From NCBI GenBank assembly GCA_013297765.1, contig JAAFID010000014.1:1-38736 (forward strand): 38,736 nt of DNA, given 5' to 3'. The notes under the pieces were generated by a model that had not been told where the DNA came from, made no database searches, and saw only the letters and a list, made by a program, of their open reading frames with translations. Below are positions 15,558 to 23,011 of this stretch, piece after piece. Each line of letters opens with the position of its first letter. Position 1 is the stretch's first letter. Made by a program: the position numbers and the translations under genes. This DNA comes from Cytophagales bacterium. Its GTDB lineage: Bacteria; Bacteroidota; Bacteroidia; Cytophagales; Cytophagaceae.

Positions 15558-18027
15558 TTATCACCTCATGTGGACTTTTTTCAGCGATGTTTTCCAATAC
15601 TTTTTTTGCGTCTGCTTTATGTTCTGTTGGCAAATAAGCAATGTACTTTTCAAACACAAAAAGCATGTTGTATTGTTTCTGACCATTGCCAGTATTTAGT
15701 TGTTTTTTAAACCAATTGTATTTTGAACTGTCTTGTTGCTTTACATAGTGCATACCTAGCGTCATGGCGATGTCTAGGTTTTCAGAAAATTCCAATTCCT
15801 TGGCTTTGGCAGCAGCTTCGGGGCTATTTTTCTTTAATAAAATATTCATTGCAGCACCGCAAACAGAGTATGGCAAAGCATTTAGATTGGCTTTGAAAAT
15901 TTCATCAAAAGAATTGCCACCTAGTGAGGCCAGCAACATCATGGCATTGGCTTTTACCTTTGGCTTGCTGTCGTTGATAGCCATATCCGATAGCTTTTTC
16001 AAATAAGATTCTAGGTTCGGCACTACTTGCACTGTAAACTGCTCTAAAGCATATTTCCGCACAGCCCAAAACGAATCGCTTAGTGCTTTGTCCAATACAG
16101 CATTGATTTTAGAGTCAGCAAAAACAGAAACCATTTGACCCTTTACAGTAGCTGGTGGATGGTCAAATAGGGCTCTCAAAGCCTTAATTTTGTTGGGATA
16201 GTTGTTTGCATTTTCGTATTGAAAAATCCATTCTTCATTGGTTTTTGTATGCTCTACAATTCCCAGCAATTGATTTTTAGAGTCAAATAATACCGATTGA
16301 GGCTTAGTTGCACAAGGCAATTCAAAAACTTGTTGTGCTTGAGTAATTTCAATTTTATGTTTTTTTACTACACCATTTTCCCAAACAGATATTTCTACAG
16401 GTAGGCGGTAAATAGGAAAAACAGAACTGTCTTGTAATTGAGTAACGTTTATTTTTAAACTGTTACCTGCAAAAGTATGCTTTACGTTCAACACAGGATG
16501 CCCAGAAGCTAAAAACCATTGATTGAAAAACCAATTCAAATCTTCGCCTGTCACTTCTTCAAATGCCAGCCGCAAATCGTGAATTTCTGTAGCCTTGAAC
16601 CTATTTTTTGTGAGGTAAACATTCAGCGATTTAAAAAATGCCTCGTCACCTACTTGGTGCCGCAGCATATTCAGCACTAGCCCGCCTTTGTTGTATGAGT
16701 GTCTGTCAAACATATCTTCACGGTCTTTGTAGCGAAACCGAATGAGATCTACGTTCTTATTTTTCGATTCTTCAAAATATTCTTTGGCTTCTTTCTCTGC
16801 ATGAAGGTAGGCCTCATCGATGCCAAATTTATATTCTGCCCACAAAAACTCTGAGTAGTTGGCAAACGATTCGTTCAATGGCAAATTGGCCCAAGACTCG
16901 CATGTAGCTAAGTCGCCAAACCAATGATGAAACAATTCATGGGCAATGATAAAATCCCAGTTATCATCCATCAATTCCCTATCATCAACTTGCAATGCTT
17001 CCATAAAAACTGATGCCGAGGTATTTTCCATAGCTCCCGACACATAGTCCCGTACCACTATTTGCGAATATTTTTGCCAAGGATATTTCACGCCAAGTCG
17101 AGTAGAGAAAAATTCAATCATTTCGGGCGTATTGCCAAATATATTTTTGGCATAAGGCTTAAACTTTGGCTCTACATAATATTTAATCTCAAAATCTTTC
17201 CAGTCAAATAATTTGCTTTCTTTCATTTGGTCATCAACCACAGCATACTCGCCTATCGCCATCATGAAAAGATAGGGAGCGTGGGGTAAATCCATTTTCC
17301 AATATTCTGTACGAGTACCGCCAGCATTGGCTTTAGAATATATGTATTCGCCATTGGTTAATATTTGAAAATTGGTATCTGCCGTGATATACATCTCTTG
17401 TGTGCAGCGTTCATTTGTAGCGTCAATGGTAGGAAACCAAGCCGAACTTGCTTCTGTCTCCCCTTGCGTCCATACTTGGCGGGGTTTGGCAAGGTCGCTA
17501 CCATCAGGATTGATAAAATACAAGCCCTTGTCTTCGGTAATGGCTGCACTTCCACCCTTTGGCAATTCATTTGGCTTTGCCGTATAGGAAATTTCTACAT
17601 AAAATGAATCAGACCGACTATAGGTCTCTTCAAGTGCTATTTCAATTACTTTTTTATCGTAGGCATATTTTGGTGTATATTTTTTCTTGCCCAGTATTTC
17701 TAGGCTATGTATCTCCATTCCTTTGGCATCAATTGCAAGCGAAGTTTGGTCGTAGAAATAAGGTTTCAGCAGCAAGGTGGCTTTCCCATTCAACTGTTGT
17801 TTTTGCCAATCTAGACTTACCTCCAGTTTGGTATGTAGCAAATCAAAAACCCTCGTCTTTGCTGGTCTGTAGGGATATTTTTCTATTGTTTTAGTAGTCG
17901 ATTTTTTTACTCCTGTACTAGTCTTCTGAGGGGTCAGTATTTTGCAACTACTCGCTAAAACTATGCAACACAATGGCAATGTAATTTTGAGCAATGAAGA
18001 AGAGATGGGATACATATTTTTAATCAT
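15523..18027 (-). CDS. M1-family zinc aminopeptidase, lipoprotein
   Basis: Metallo-aminopeptidase (PepN/LTA4-hydrolase family), 834 residues. The N-terminus is a lipoprotein-like signal (hydrophobic 11-27 then SSC28), so it is probably membrane-anchored outside the cytoplasm. An M1 N-terminal beta domain (about 55-255) is followed by the catalytic domain with GAMEN (331-335) and the zinc site HELFH (363-367) plus the third ligand E386 in NESF. A C-terminal helical HEAT-like region (about 600-834) completes the family layout. Start could be M1 or M5. It probably trims peptides for nutrition. Last in a minus-strand series after the glycosyltransferase gene (79-base gap). Confidence 0.92.
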   Translation of the reverse strand: MIKNMYPISSSLLKITLPLCCIVLASSCKILTPQKTSTGVKKSTTKTIEKYPYRPAKTRVFDLLHTKLEVSLDWQKQQLNGKATLLLKPYFYDQTSLAIDAKGMEIHSLEILGKKKYTPKYAYDKKVIEIALEETYSRSDSFYVEISYTAKPNELPKGGSAAITEDKGLYFINPDGSDLAKPRQVWTQGETEASSAWFPTIDATNERCTQEMYITADTNFQILTNGEYIYSKANAGGTRTEYWKMDLPHAPYLFMMAIGEYAVVDDQMKESKLFDWKDFEIKYYVEPKFKPYAKNIFGNTPEMIEFFSTRLGVKYPWQKYSQIVVRDYVSGAMENTSASVFMEALQVDDRELMDDNWDFIIAHELFHHWFGDLATCESWANLPLNESFANYSEFLWAEYKFGIDEAYLHAEKEAKEYFEESKNKNVDLIRFRYKDREDMFDRHSYNKGGLVLNMLRHQVGDEAFFKSLNVYLTKNRFKATEIHDLRLAFEEVTGEDLNWFFNQWFLASGHPVLNVKHTFAGNSLKINVTQLQDSSVFPIYRLPVEISVWENGVVKKHKIEITQAQQVFELPCATKPQSVLFDSKNQLLGIVEHTKTNEEWIFQYENANNYPNKIKALRALFDHPPATVKGQMVSVFADSKINAVLDKALSDSFWAVRKYALEQFTVQVVPNLESYLKKLSDMAINDSKPKVKANAMMLLASLGGNSFDEIFKANLNALPYSVCGAAMNILLKKNSPEAAAKAKELEFSENLDIAMTLGMHYVKQQDSSKYNWFKKQLNTGNGQKQYNMLFVFEKYIAYLPTEHKADAKKVLENIAEKSPHEVIKKQAKVCLGKL

Positions 18028-18106
18028 AAATGTACAAGGTAATCTGGGGTAAAATATAGTTAAAAATAGACAAACAAAATGAAGGATTATTACTTTTCAA
18101 CTTTTA

Positions 18107-19231
18107 CTAAAAAAGAATTTTGAGTAATTTTTCTAAAGAAGAATTATTGTTGCAATGGGCGTTAAAAAACATTTTTCGGTCTTGTACTTGTTCTTCAGTA
18201 AAAGGGAGAAGCACAAGTTGCTGCACCTTAGCCAGCATGGTTTCTGCATCATCTGCAATTTCGCACACTGTGCCTGCATCAGTGCCTGTAAGCATAAGAC
18301 TATTGGCCAAGCAATGTCTGCCGTTAAGTAAACTGTTAAATAGTTTCAGTTTAATTCCCGTTGGTTGTGCAGTAAACAATACATGCAGTTGAGCATCGGT
18401 CACCAGTTTTTGCATGGTTTCTCGGCTAGGGTTAGCAACTAGCTGAATATGCCCACTGTACTGCTTCACTTTATCTTGCAAAGACTGTGATGGATTTTTA
18501 CCCGCTATAATTACTGGAAAATCTATTTTAGAAAATAAGTTTTTTATCAAATAAGTAGCAGCTTGCTCATTTTCATTCACCGAAAGATTGCCATGGTAAA
18601 GTATGTACTGACCCATTCCTATTTGGGCATTGACCTCACTATTTTCTAGAAAGGGATCTATTAATGTAGTGGTGGATTCCTTATAATTTTCCCTAAAATA
18701 TATTTCGTCTGTTGTGGAAATAGGTAATAGGTGGGTAGCATTGACCAAAATTGCCTCAAACCATTTTAGTTTATAAGATTCTACCACATAATATATTTTT
18801 TTAAATAAATTAGCTTCCCTACTTGCCAACTGGCTGTAGTAGTTGTGCTCTACGTTGTGTAGGCGTACAATTTTTTTTCTATTGCTTAACTTTTTATGGT
18901 TTAAAAAATAGCATGTATGTAGCCCCTCAAATAATATTGGCCATTGGTTTAGTTGCAAATTGGCAAGTAGTTGCCAAGAATCTCTAGATGCCACGATATA
19001 TGGGCGAATGGACAACAACGTGTTGAAGCCTGAACGTTTGTAGTAGTAAACTTTTTCACAGTATTGCAGCAGTTCTGCAGCCTCTACTCGTCCATATTGA
19101 TAGGCGTGTAAATGAATTTTTACTCCTGCATTATGAAGTGCCTTTATTTTATTAAAAATTTCTATTACCCCGCCATAATCGGCAGGGTAGGGCACATCAA
19201 AAGCAACGATATGAAGCCCATGGTTGTTCAC
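18107..19231 (-). CDS. Glycosyltransferase (GT-B fold, GT4-like)
   Basis: 374 residues with the two-domain layout of a GT-B glycosyltransferase. The N-terminal acceptor half begins HIVAFDVPYPADYGGV, with a glycine-rich loop common in GT4-like enzymes. The donor half contains YILYHGNLSVNENEQAA, FPVIIAGKNPS, HIQLVANPS and FTAQPTGIKLKLFNSLLNGRHCLAN, corresponding to the usual G-x-L, AG-x-x-P and PT-G-x-K-x-x-E nucleotide-sugar site. The E of the EX7E motif seems replaced (FNSLLNG). Acceptor and sugar are unknown; a role in surface polysaccharide or protein glycosylation is likely. It starts 6 bases after ftsE, so the two are probably cotranscribed. Confidence 0.8.
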   Translation of the reverse strand: MNNHGLHIVAFDVPYPADYGGVIEIFNKIKALHNAGVKIHLHAYQYGRVEAAELLQYCEKVYYYKRSGFNTLLSIRPYIVASRDSWQLLANLQLNQWPILFEGLHTCYFLNHKKLSNRKKIVRLHNVEHNYYSQLASREANLFKKIYYVVESYKLKWFEAILVNATHLLPISTTDEIYFRENYKESTTTLIDPFLENSEVNAQIGMGQYILYHGNLSVNENEQAATYLIKNLFSKIDFPVIIAGKNPSQSLQDKVKQYSGHIQLVANPSRETMQKLVTDAQLHVLFTAQPTGIKLKLFNSLLNGRHCLANSLMLTGTDAGTVCEIADDAETMLAKVQQLVLLPFTEEQVQDRKMFFNAHCNNNSSLEKLLKILF

Positions 19232-19237
19232 CCAATG

Positions 19238-19942
19238 CTATTGTTTGGCGTAGGTAAATTCTCCTTTTGCGGAATCTAGCACTTTGCCTTGCTCTACTTT
19301 CAATATTCTTGAAGGATATTTATCTATCAATTGGTGGTTGTGCGTAGCCATCAACACTGCGGTTCCGCTTTTGTTGATTTCAAAAAATATACGCATAATG
19401 TCTTCCGATACTTCTGGGTCAAGGTTGCCTGTTGGCTCATCGGCTAGTAATATCAATGGTTCGTTAAGCAATGCCCTTGCAACTACTATTCTCTGTTGCT
19501 CGCCACCAGAAAGTTGGTGCGGCATTTTTGAGGCAAGGCCACTCAGGCCTACTTTTACCAACACATCTGTAATTCTTATTTTTATTTTGCTAGGCTCTGA
19601 CCAGCCTGTGGCTTTGAGCACAAATAGCAAATTGTCGTAAACTGAACGGTCGTTCAGCAATTGAAAATCTTGAAATATGATGCCAATTTTTCTTCTCAGC
19701 AATGGAATTTTAGAGCGACTTATTTTGTTGATTTCAAAATTTGCCACCTTTATTTCTCCTTGTTTAAAGGGCAAATCGGCATACAAAGTTTTTAGCAAAG
19801 AAGATTTACCACTACCTGTACGGCCTATCAAATAACAGAATTCGCCTTTTTCTATTTCAAAATTAATGTCTTTTAATATTACTGCATCGTCTTGCAGAAT
19901 ATTTGCTTTTTTTACACTTACGATGGTAGAGGAGCCAAACAC
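19238..19942 (-). CDS. ftsE: Cell-division ATP-binding protein FtsE
   Basis: ABC ATPase that with FtsX regulates peptidoglycan hydrolases at the septum. 234 residues: Walker A GRTGSGKSS (40-48), Q-loop IIFQDFQLL, signature LSGGEQQR, Walker B LILLADEPTGNLD and the H-loop in ATHNHQ. The F-Q-D-F-x-L-L and DEPTGNLDP wording is typical of FtsE rather than other LolD-like ATPases. No ftsX is adjacent, so the membrane partner must be encoded elsewhere. Packed between a 67-residue gene (3-base gap) and the glycosyltransferase gene (6-base gap). Confidence 0.87.
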   Translation of the reverse strand: MFGSSTIVSVKKANILQDDAVILKDINFEIEKGEFCYLIGRTGSGKSSLLKTLYADLPFKQGEIKVANFEINKISRSKIPLLRRKIGIIFQDFQLLNDRSVYDNLLFVLKATGWSEPSKIKIRITDVLVKVGLSGLASKMPHQLSGGEQQRIVVARALLNEPLILLADEPTGNLDPEVSEDIMRIFFEINKSGTAVLMATHNHQLIDKYPSRILKVEQGKVLDSAKGEFTYAKQ

Positions 19943-19945
19943 GAT

Positions 19946-20149
19946 TTATATTTCTAATTTTTGAAGTTTGCCAAAGGGAAGTATCGAAATAAGGTTTGAA
20001 AGTGCTACTTCCTTGCCATCCAATCCATATTTTGAAAGTTGTTTCAATGGGCGGTCGGCTCTAAAATAAGCTACCAATACAAAATCATCATTTCGCAATT
20101 GAATATAATCAGGAATTTTAGCTTTCCCTTTCACTTTTATGATATACAT
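19946..20149 (-). CDS. Small protein of unknown function in the ftsE operon
   Basis: 67 residues, beginning MYIIKVKGKAKIPDYIQLRNDDFVLVAYFRADR, with no signal peptide or membrane span. The length, good coding character and 3-base gap to ftsE support a real gene cotranscribed with it. The fold looks beta-rich at the N-terminus. I do not recognise a named domain; similar short proteins upstream of ftsE in other Bacteroidota would support a link to FtsE, but I could not check this. Confidence 0.65.
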   Translation of the reverse strand: MYIIKVKGKAKIPDYIQLRNDDFVLVAYFRADRPLKQLSKYGLDGKEVALSNLISILPFGKLQKLEI

Positions 20150-20198
20150 ATTGGTATTGCAAAATTATTTTTTGAATGTCAAATTTTCTATCATAACA

Positions 20199-20244
20199 AC
20201 AAAGAAATGGAATTGTTACTTTTTGCAACGCTCCATTTCTTTGT
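20199..20244. terminator. Hairpin terminator after the transaldolase gene
   Basis: ACAAAGAAATGGA (20199-20211) pairs perfectly with TCCATTTCTTTGT (20232-20244) around a 20-base loop. It begins 8 bases beyond the transaldolase stop codon on the minus strand and precedes the small gene of the ftsE operon. The following bases (TGTTATGATAG) are only weakly T-rich. Confidence 0.6.
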
Positions 20245-20252
20245 CATAAATT

Positions 20253-20909
20253 TTATCCGTTTACTTTTTTATGATCAGCCAAAAACTTAGCAAGTCCGCT
20301 ATCTGTCAAAGGGTGGTTTAGCAATGCTAGCATTACGCTTAGTGGCCCAGTCATTACATTGGCTCCTATTTCTGCACACTTGATCAGGTGCATGGTATGC
20401 CTTACCGATGCCGCTAATATTTGTGTTTCGTAAGCATAGTTGTCATATATCAATCTTATTTGCTCTATCAACTCTAGCCCGTCTTGACTAATGTCATCTA
20501 ACCTGCCAATGAACGGTGATACATAAGTAGCCCCAGCTTTTGCAGCTAATAATGCCTGACCAGCACTAAACACTAGGGTACAATTGGTACGAATGCCACG
20601 GTCAGAAAAATATTTGATGGCTTTGATGCCGTCCTTAATCATCGGTATCTTCACTACTATTTTATCGTCGATAGTTACCAATTCTTCGCCTTCTCTAATC
20701 ATGCCAGCAAGGTCAGTAGCGATTACTTCGGCACTTACATCGCCATCTACAATATCGCATATTGCTTTGTAATGCTTGAACACATTGTCTTTGCCACTAA
20801 TGCCTTCTTTGGCCATAAGCGATGGGTTAGTAGTAACACCATCAAGTACACCTAGTTCGTGTGCTTCTTTTATTTCACTAAGGTTTGCCGTGTCTATAAA
20901 AAATTTCAT
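20253..20909 (-). CDS. fsa: Transaldolase-like fructose-6-phosphate aldolase
   Basis: 218 residues, the short TalC/Fsa subfamily of class I aldolases, which either transfers dihydroxyacetone units (transaldolase in the pentose phosphate pathway) or cleaves fructose-6-phosphate. Seen: [16 protein letters not shown] at the start, GVTTNPSL (24-31), the Schiff-base lysine K87 in [38 protein letters not shown], and ASVRH in the late part. The sequence does not decide between transaldolase and aldolase activity. Monocistronic, with a terminator after it and the SRP RNA gene upstream on the same strand. Confidence 0.92.
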   Translation of the reverse strand: MKFFIDTANLSEIKEAHELGVLDGVTTNPSLMAKEGISGKDNVFKHYKAICDIVDGDVSAEVIATDLAGMIREGEELVTIDDKIVVKIPMIKDGIKAIKYFSDRGIRTNCTLVFSAGQALLAAKAGATYVSPFIGRLDDISQDGLELIEQIRLIYDNYAYETQILAASVRHTMHLIKCAEIGANVMTGPLSVMLALLNHPLTDSGLAKFLADHKKVNG

Positions 20910-21041
20910 AGGATATTTTATTGCTAAAGTTAAATATATAAGTAATGTGCAAAGCTAAGCAAAACAATAAAACTTACTACTTGAAGCTAACAAAAAATCA
21001 ATGGGAAATGTGGAGGTGCGAATAGCAAAAAAATAAAAAAT

Positions 21042-21131
21042 GGCAAACCGAATATCGCACCGCTCAACCGTTTACCCTTGCTTTCTTCCAAACCTGGGGG
21101 ATTCACAGGAGCTGGTCGTACCAGCTTGCCG
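21042..21131 (-). ncRNA. ffs: Signal recognition particle RNA (4.5S-type, small bacterial SRP RNA)
   Basis: RNA of about 90 nt on the minus strand that binds Ffh and targets nascent membrane and secreted proteins. The domain IV core is at 21079-21095: AGGTTTGGAAGAAAGCA, which follows the universal AGGnCCGGAAGGAAGCA pattern. It keeps the GGAA tetraloop and the asymmetric AGCA side, with CC to TT and GG to GA changes that retain pairing. CCC upstream pairs with GGG downstream of the core. The ends close by GGCAAGC (5') with GTTTGCC (3'), 7 bp. A T-rich run (21031-21041) follows, and an exact promoter match precedes it. Ends are estimated to within a few bases. Confidence 0.85.
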
Positions 21132-21134
21132 ATG

Positions 21135-21165
21135 CAAACATAGAATTATAATTGCGATTGTGCAA
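21135..21165 (-). promoter_or_regulatory. Promoter of the SRP RNA gene
   Basis: The minus strand shows TTG at 21163-21165, a 20-base spacer and TATGTTTG at 21135-21142, an exact match to the Bacteroidota -33/-7 consensus. It lies directly before the predicted RNA 5' end. This is the clearest promoter in the window and a useful calibration for the others. Confidence 0.75.
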
Positions 21166-21426
21166 GTAATGGGCAAAAATGTTGGCTGGTTTGGGGTAAA
21201 TAATGAAAGATAGGATTAAAATTTCTTGAATATATGTATTTGAGAATGTGAGCAACAGAATTTACCAAATACACCATTTTTATTCAGGAAATTTTAATTG
21301 TAAAGTGTCGTGTTTCAAACAATAATTAATTTCTCTTAGCTAAAAGCATAGGGTAGTTTGTTTTTGAAAGATTTAACTTATTTCAAAAACTTACCACCAT
21401 TTTCTTCTTTTTTGGTATTCACTTCT
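21166..21426. other. Non-coding stretch between ffs and the carA promoter
   Basis: AT-rich, no ORF of note. The only clear structure is a 10-bp perfect inverted repeat, GTTTTTGAAA (21360-21369) with TTTCAAAAAC (21381-21390), lying 37 bp upstream of the candidate carA -7 element. It might be a regulator site. Confidence 0.35.
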
Positions 21427-21434
21427 TAACTTTG
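21427..21434 (+). promoter_or_regulatory. Candidate -7 element for carA
   Basis: TAACTTTG is an exact TAnnTTTG match, 80 bases before the carA start codon. A TTG occurs only 12 bases upstream, closer than usual, so the call rests mainly on the -7 element. Confidence 0.35.
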
Positions 21435-21513
21435 TAAAATTTTAGTGTGATTTGTTGCTGGTTTTTTCAATTACATTAAAAGTTACTTACGACTTACTCT
21501 CAATACATCATAA

Positions 21514-22611
21514 ATGAAATACGCTACACGTCCCGTTGCATGGTTGGTACTCGAAGATGGTACTACGTTTAAAGGTTTAGCCATAGGCAAAATAGGAACT
21601 ACAAGAGGTGAAATTTGTTTCAATACTGGCATGACCGGTTACCAAGAAATATATACCGACCCTTCTTATTTTGGTCAAATTATCGTCAATACCAACGCTC
21701 ATATAGGCAATTACGGCATCTCTAATTTGGAACAAGAATCGGGCACTGTTAAATTTAGTGGTTTGGTATGCAAGTCTTTCTCTGATATTCATTCTCGTTT
21801 TGCTGCCGATGGTTCATTGCAGCAATATTTTGAACAAAACAATATTGTAGGCATTAGCGATGTAGATACCCGTGAAATAGTACGCCACATACGCAGCAAA
21901 GGCGGTATGAACGCCATCATTTCTTCAGAAATAACCGATGTGGAAGCGTTGAAGGTAGAGGTGAAACTTATTCCCTCTATGAAAGGACTAGAGTTGTCTA
22001 GCAAAGTAAGTACTGCTGAGGCTTATGAAATAGGAGGGGAGCAATACAGCAAAAAAGTTGCGGTACTTGATTTGGGTATTAAAACCAGTATTTTGAGCAA
22101 TATGACCGATAGGGGTGTGCTGTGCAAAGTATTTCCTGCCAAGACTACTTTCGTTGAAATGCAACAGTGGAATCCTGATGGTTATTTTATATCTAACGGG
22201 CCTGGCGACCCAGCAGTAACGGCCTATGCTATAGATACCGTAAAGGAAATATTGGCAGCCGATAAGCCATTATTTGGCATTTGCCTAGGACATCAAATAT
22301 TGGCCGAGGCCAACGGGGTGCCTACTTTCAAAATGCACCATGGTCATAGGGGATTAAACCACCCAGTTAAAAATTTAATTTCAGGAAAATCAGAAATTAC
22401 TTCTCAAAATCATGGTTTTGCAGTAGATGCCGATAGTTTGGCAAACCATCCAAAAGTGGAAATAACCCACATTAACTTAAATGATAATACGATAGAAGGC
22501 ATTCGTATAAAAGATAAAAAAGCGTTTTCTGTGCAGTATCACCCCGAATCTTCACCTGGACCTCACGATTCTCGCTATTTGTTCGATCAATTTGTTGCGT
22601 CATTGAATTAG
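21514..22611 (+). CDS. carA: Carbamoyl-phosphate synthase small (glutaminase) subunit
   Basis: Hydrolyses glutamine and passes ammonia to CarB to make carbamoyl phosphate for pyrimidines and arginine. 365 residues, normal length. The N-terminal CPSase_sm domain contains LEDGTTFKG, FNTGMTGYQEIYTDPSY and SDVDTR. The C-terminal class I glutamine amidotransferase domain contains the triad C257 (FGICLGHQ), H343 and E345 (QYHPES). carB is not adjacent on this side. A strong terminator follows, which separates it from the trp operon. Confidence 0.95.
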   Translation: MKYATRPVAWLVLEDGTTFKGLAIGKIGTTRGEICFNTGMTGYQEIYTDPSYFGQIIVNTNAHIGNYGISNLEQESGTVKFSGLVCKSFSDIHSRFAADGSLQQYFEQNNIVGISDVDTREIVRHIRSKGGMNAIISSEITDVEALKVEVKLIPSMKGLELSSKVSTAEAYEIGGEQYSKKVAVLDLGIKTSILSNMTDRGVLCKVFPAKTTFVEMQQWNPDGYFISNGPGDPAVTAYAIDTVKEILAADKPLFGICLGHQILAEANGVPTFKMHHGHRGLNHPVKNLISGKSEITSQNHGFAVDADSLANHPKVEITHINLNDNTIEGIRIKDKKAFSVQYHPESSPGPHDSRYLFDQFVASLN

Positions 22612-22695
22612 TAAGAAGTTGTTCTTTGCTGCCTGAAATAGATTGACATCTATATTTTGTTGCAATTGCCGCTTCCATTATAGAACATAAATTTT

Positions 22696-22733
22696 ACCTC
22701 TGTTCATCCTTTGATGAATAGAGGTGTTTTTTT
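22696..22733 (+). terminator. Intrinsic terminator of carA
   Basis: ACCTCTGTTCATC (22696-22708) pairs with GATGAATAGAGGT (22713-22725), 13 bp with one G-U, around a CTTT loop. G and seven T follow. It lies 85 bases after the carA stop codon. Confidence 0.9.
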
Positions 22734-22823
22734 ATAAGACGAATTCAAGTGGTAAATCCAGCTTTGTTAAAACATTTTCCAGCGAAAATTTCGCAATTAA
22801 TTTTTTTTTCCTAATTTTAAAAT

Positions 22824-22877
22824 ATGAAAAATCTATTGCACAAATCATGGTGGTGGCACAGTAAGCAAATCGCTTAG
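22824..22877 (+). CDS. trpL: trp operon leader peptide with three tandem Trp codons
   Basis: A 17-codon ORF, MKNLLHKSWWWHSKQIA, followed by TAG. Codons 9-11 (22848-22856) are TGG TGG TGG. Trp is the rarest amino acid, so three in a row in a tiny ORF 135 bases before trpE and directly before a terminator is the hallmark of a regulatory leader peptide. The stop codon overlaps the first base of the antiterminator 5' strand (22877-22883). When Trp-tRNA is scarce the ribosome stalls on codons 9-11 and leaves that strand free; when Trp-tRNA is plentiful the ribosome reaches the stop codon and covers it. Function is inferred from this geometry. Confidence 0.88.
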   Translation: MKNLLHKSWWWHSKQIA

Positions 22878-22943
22878 TGAACATCGTAGTTTGTGTAGTT
22901 TAACCAATATCACAAGGCTTGCTGTTCACAGCAGGCTTTTTTT
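22877..22943 (+). promoter_or_regulatory. trp transcription attenuator (mutually exclusive antiterminator and terminator)
   Basis: Terminator: AGGCTTGCTG (22915-22924), loop TTCA, CAGCAGGCTT (22929-22938), 10 bp with two G-U pairs, continuing into a T run to 22943. Antiterminator: GTGAACA (22877-22883) pairs perfectly with TGTTCAC (22923-22929), and inside it TTGTG (22891-22895) pairs with CACAA (22911-22915). The outer antiterminator helix takes up the last two bases of the terminator's 5' arm, its loop and the first base of its 3' arm, so the two folds exclude each other. Together with trpL this is a complete ribosome-mediated attenuator for trpEGDCFBA. Confidence 0.85.
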
Positions 22944-23011
22944 ATGTTTTTAAATTACTTTTAGAAAGCCTGATAAATAAAATCAACATCTTATAAATTA
23001 TCTCTTTAAAA

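Noticed and set aside
22734-22823. A promoter for the trp operon
   Set aside because: No TTG plus TAnnTTTG pair with acceptable spacing; near matches such as TAATTTTT lie in a long T run and are not convincing.
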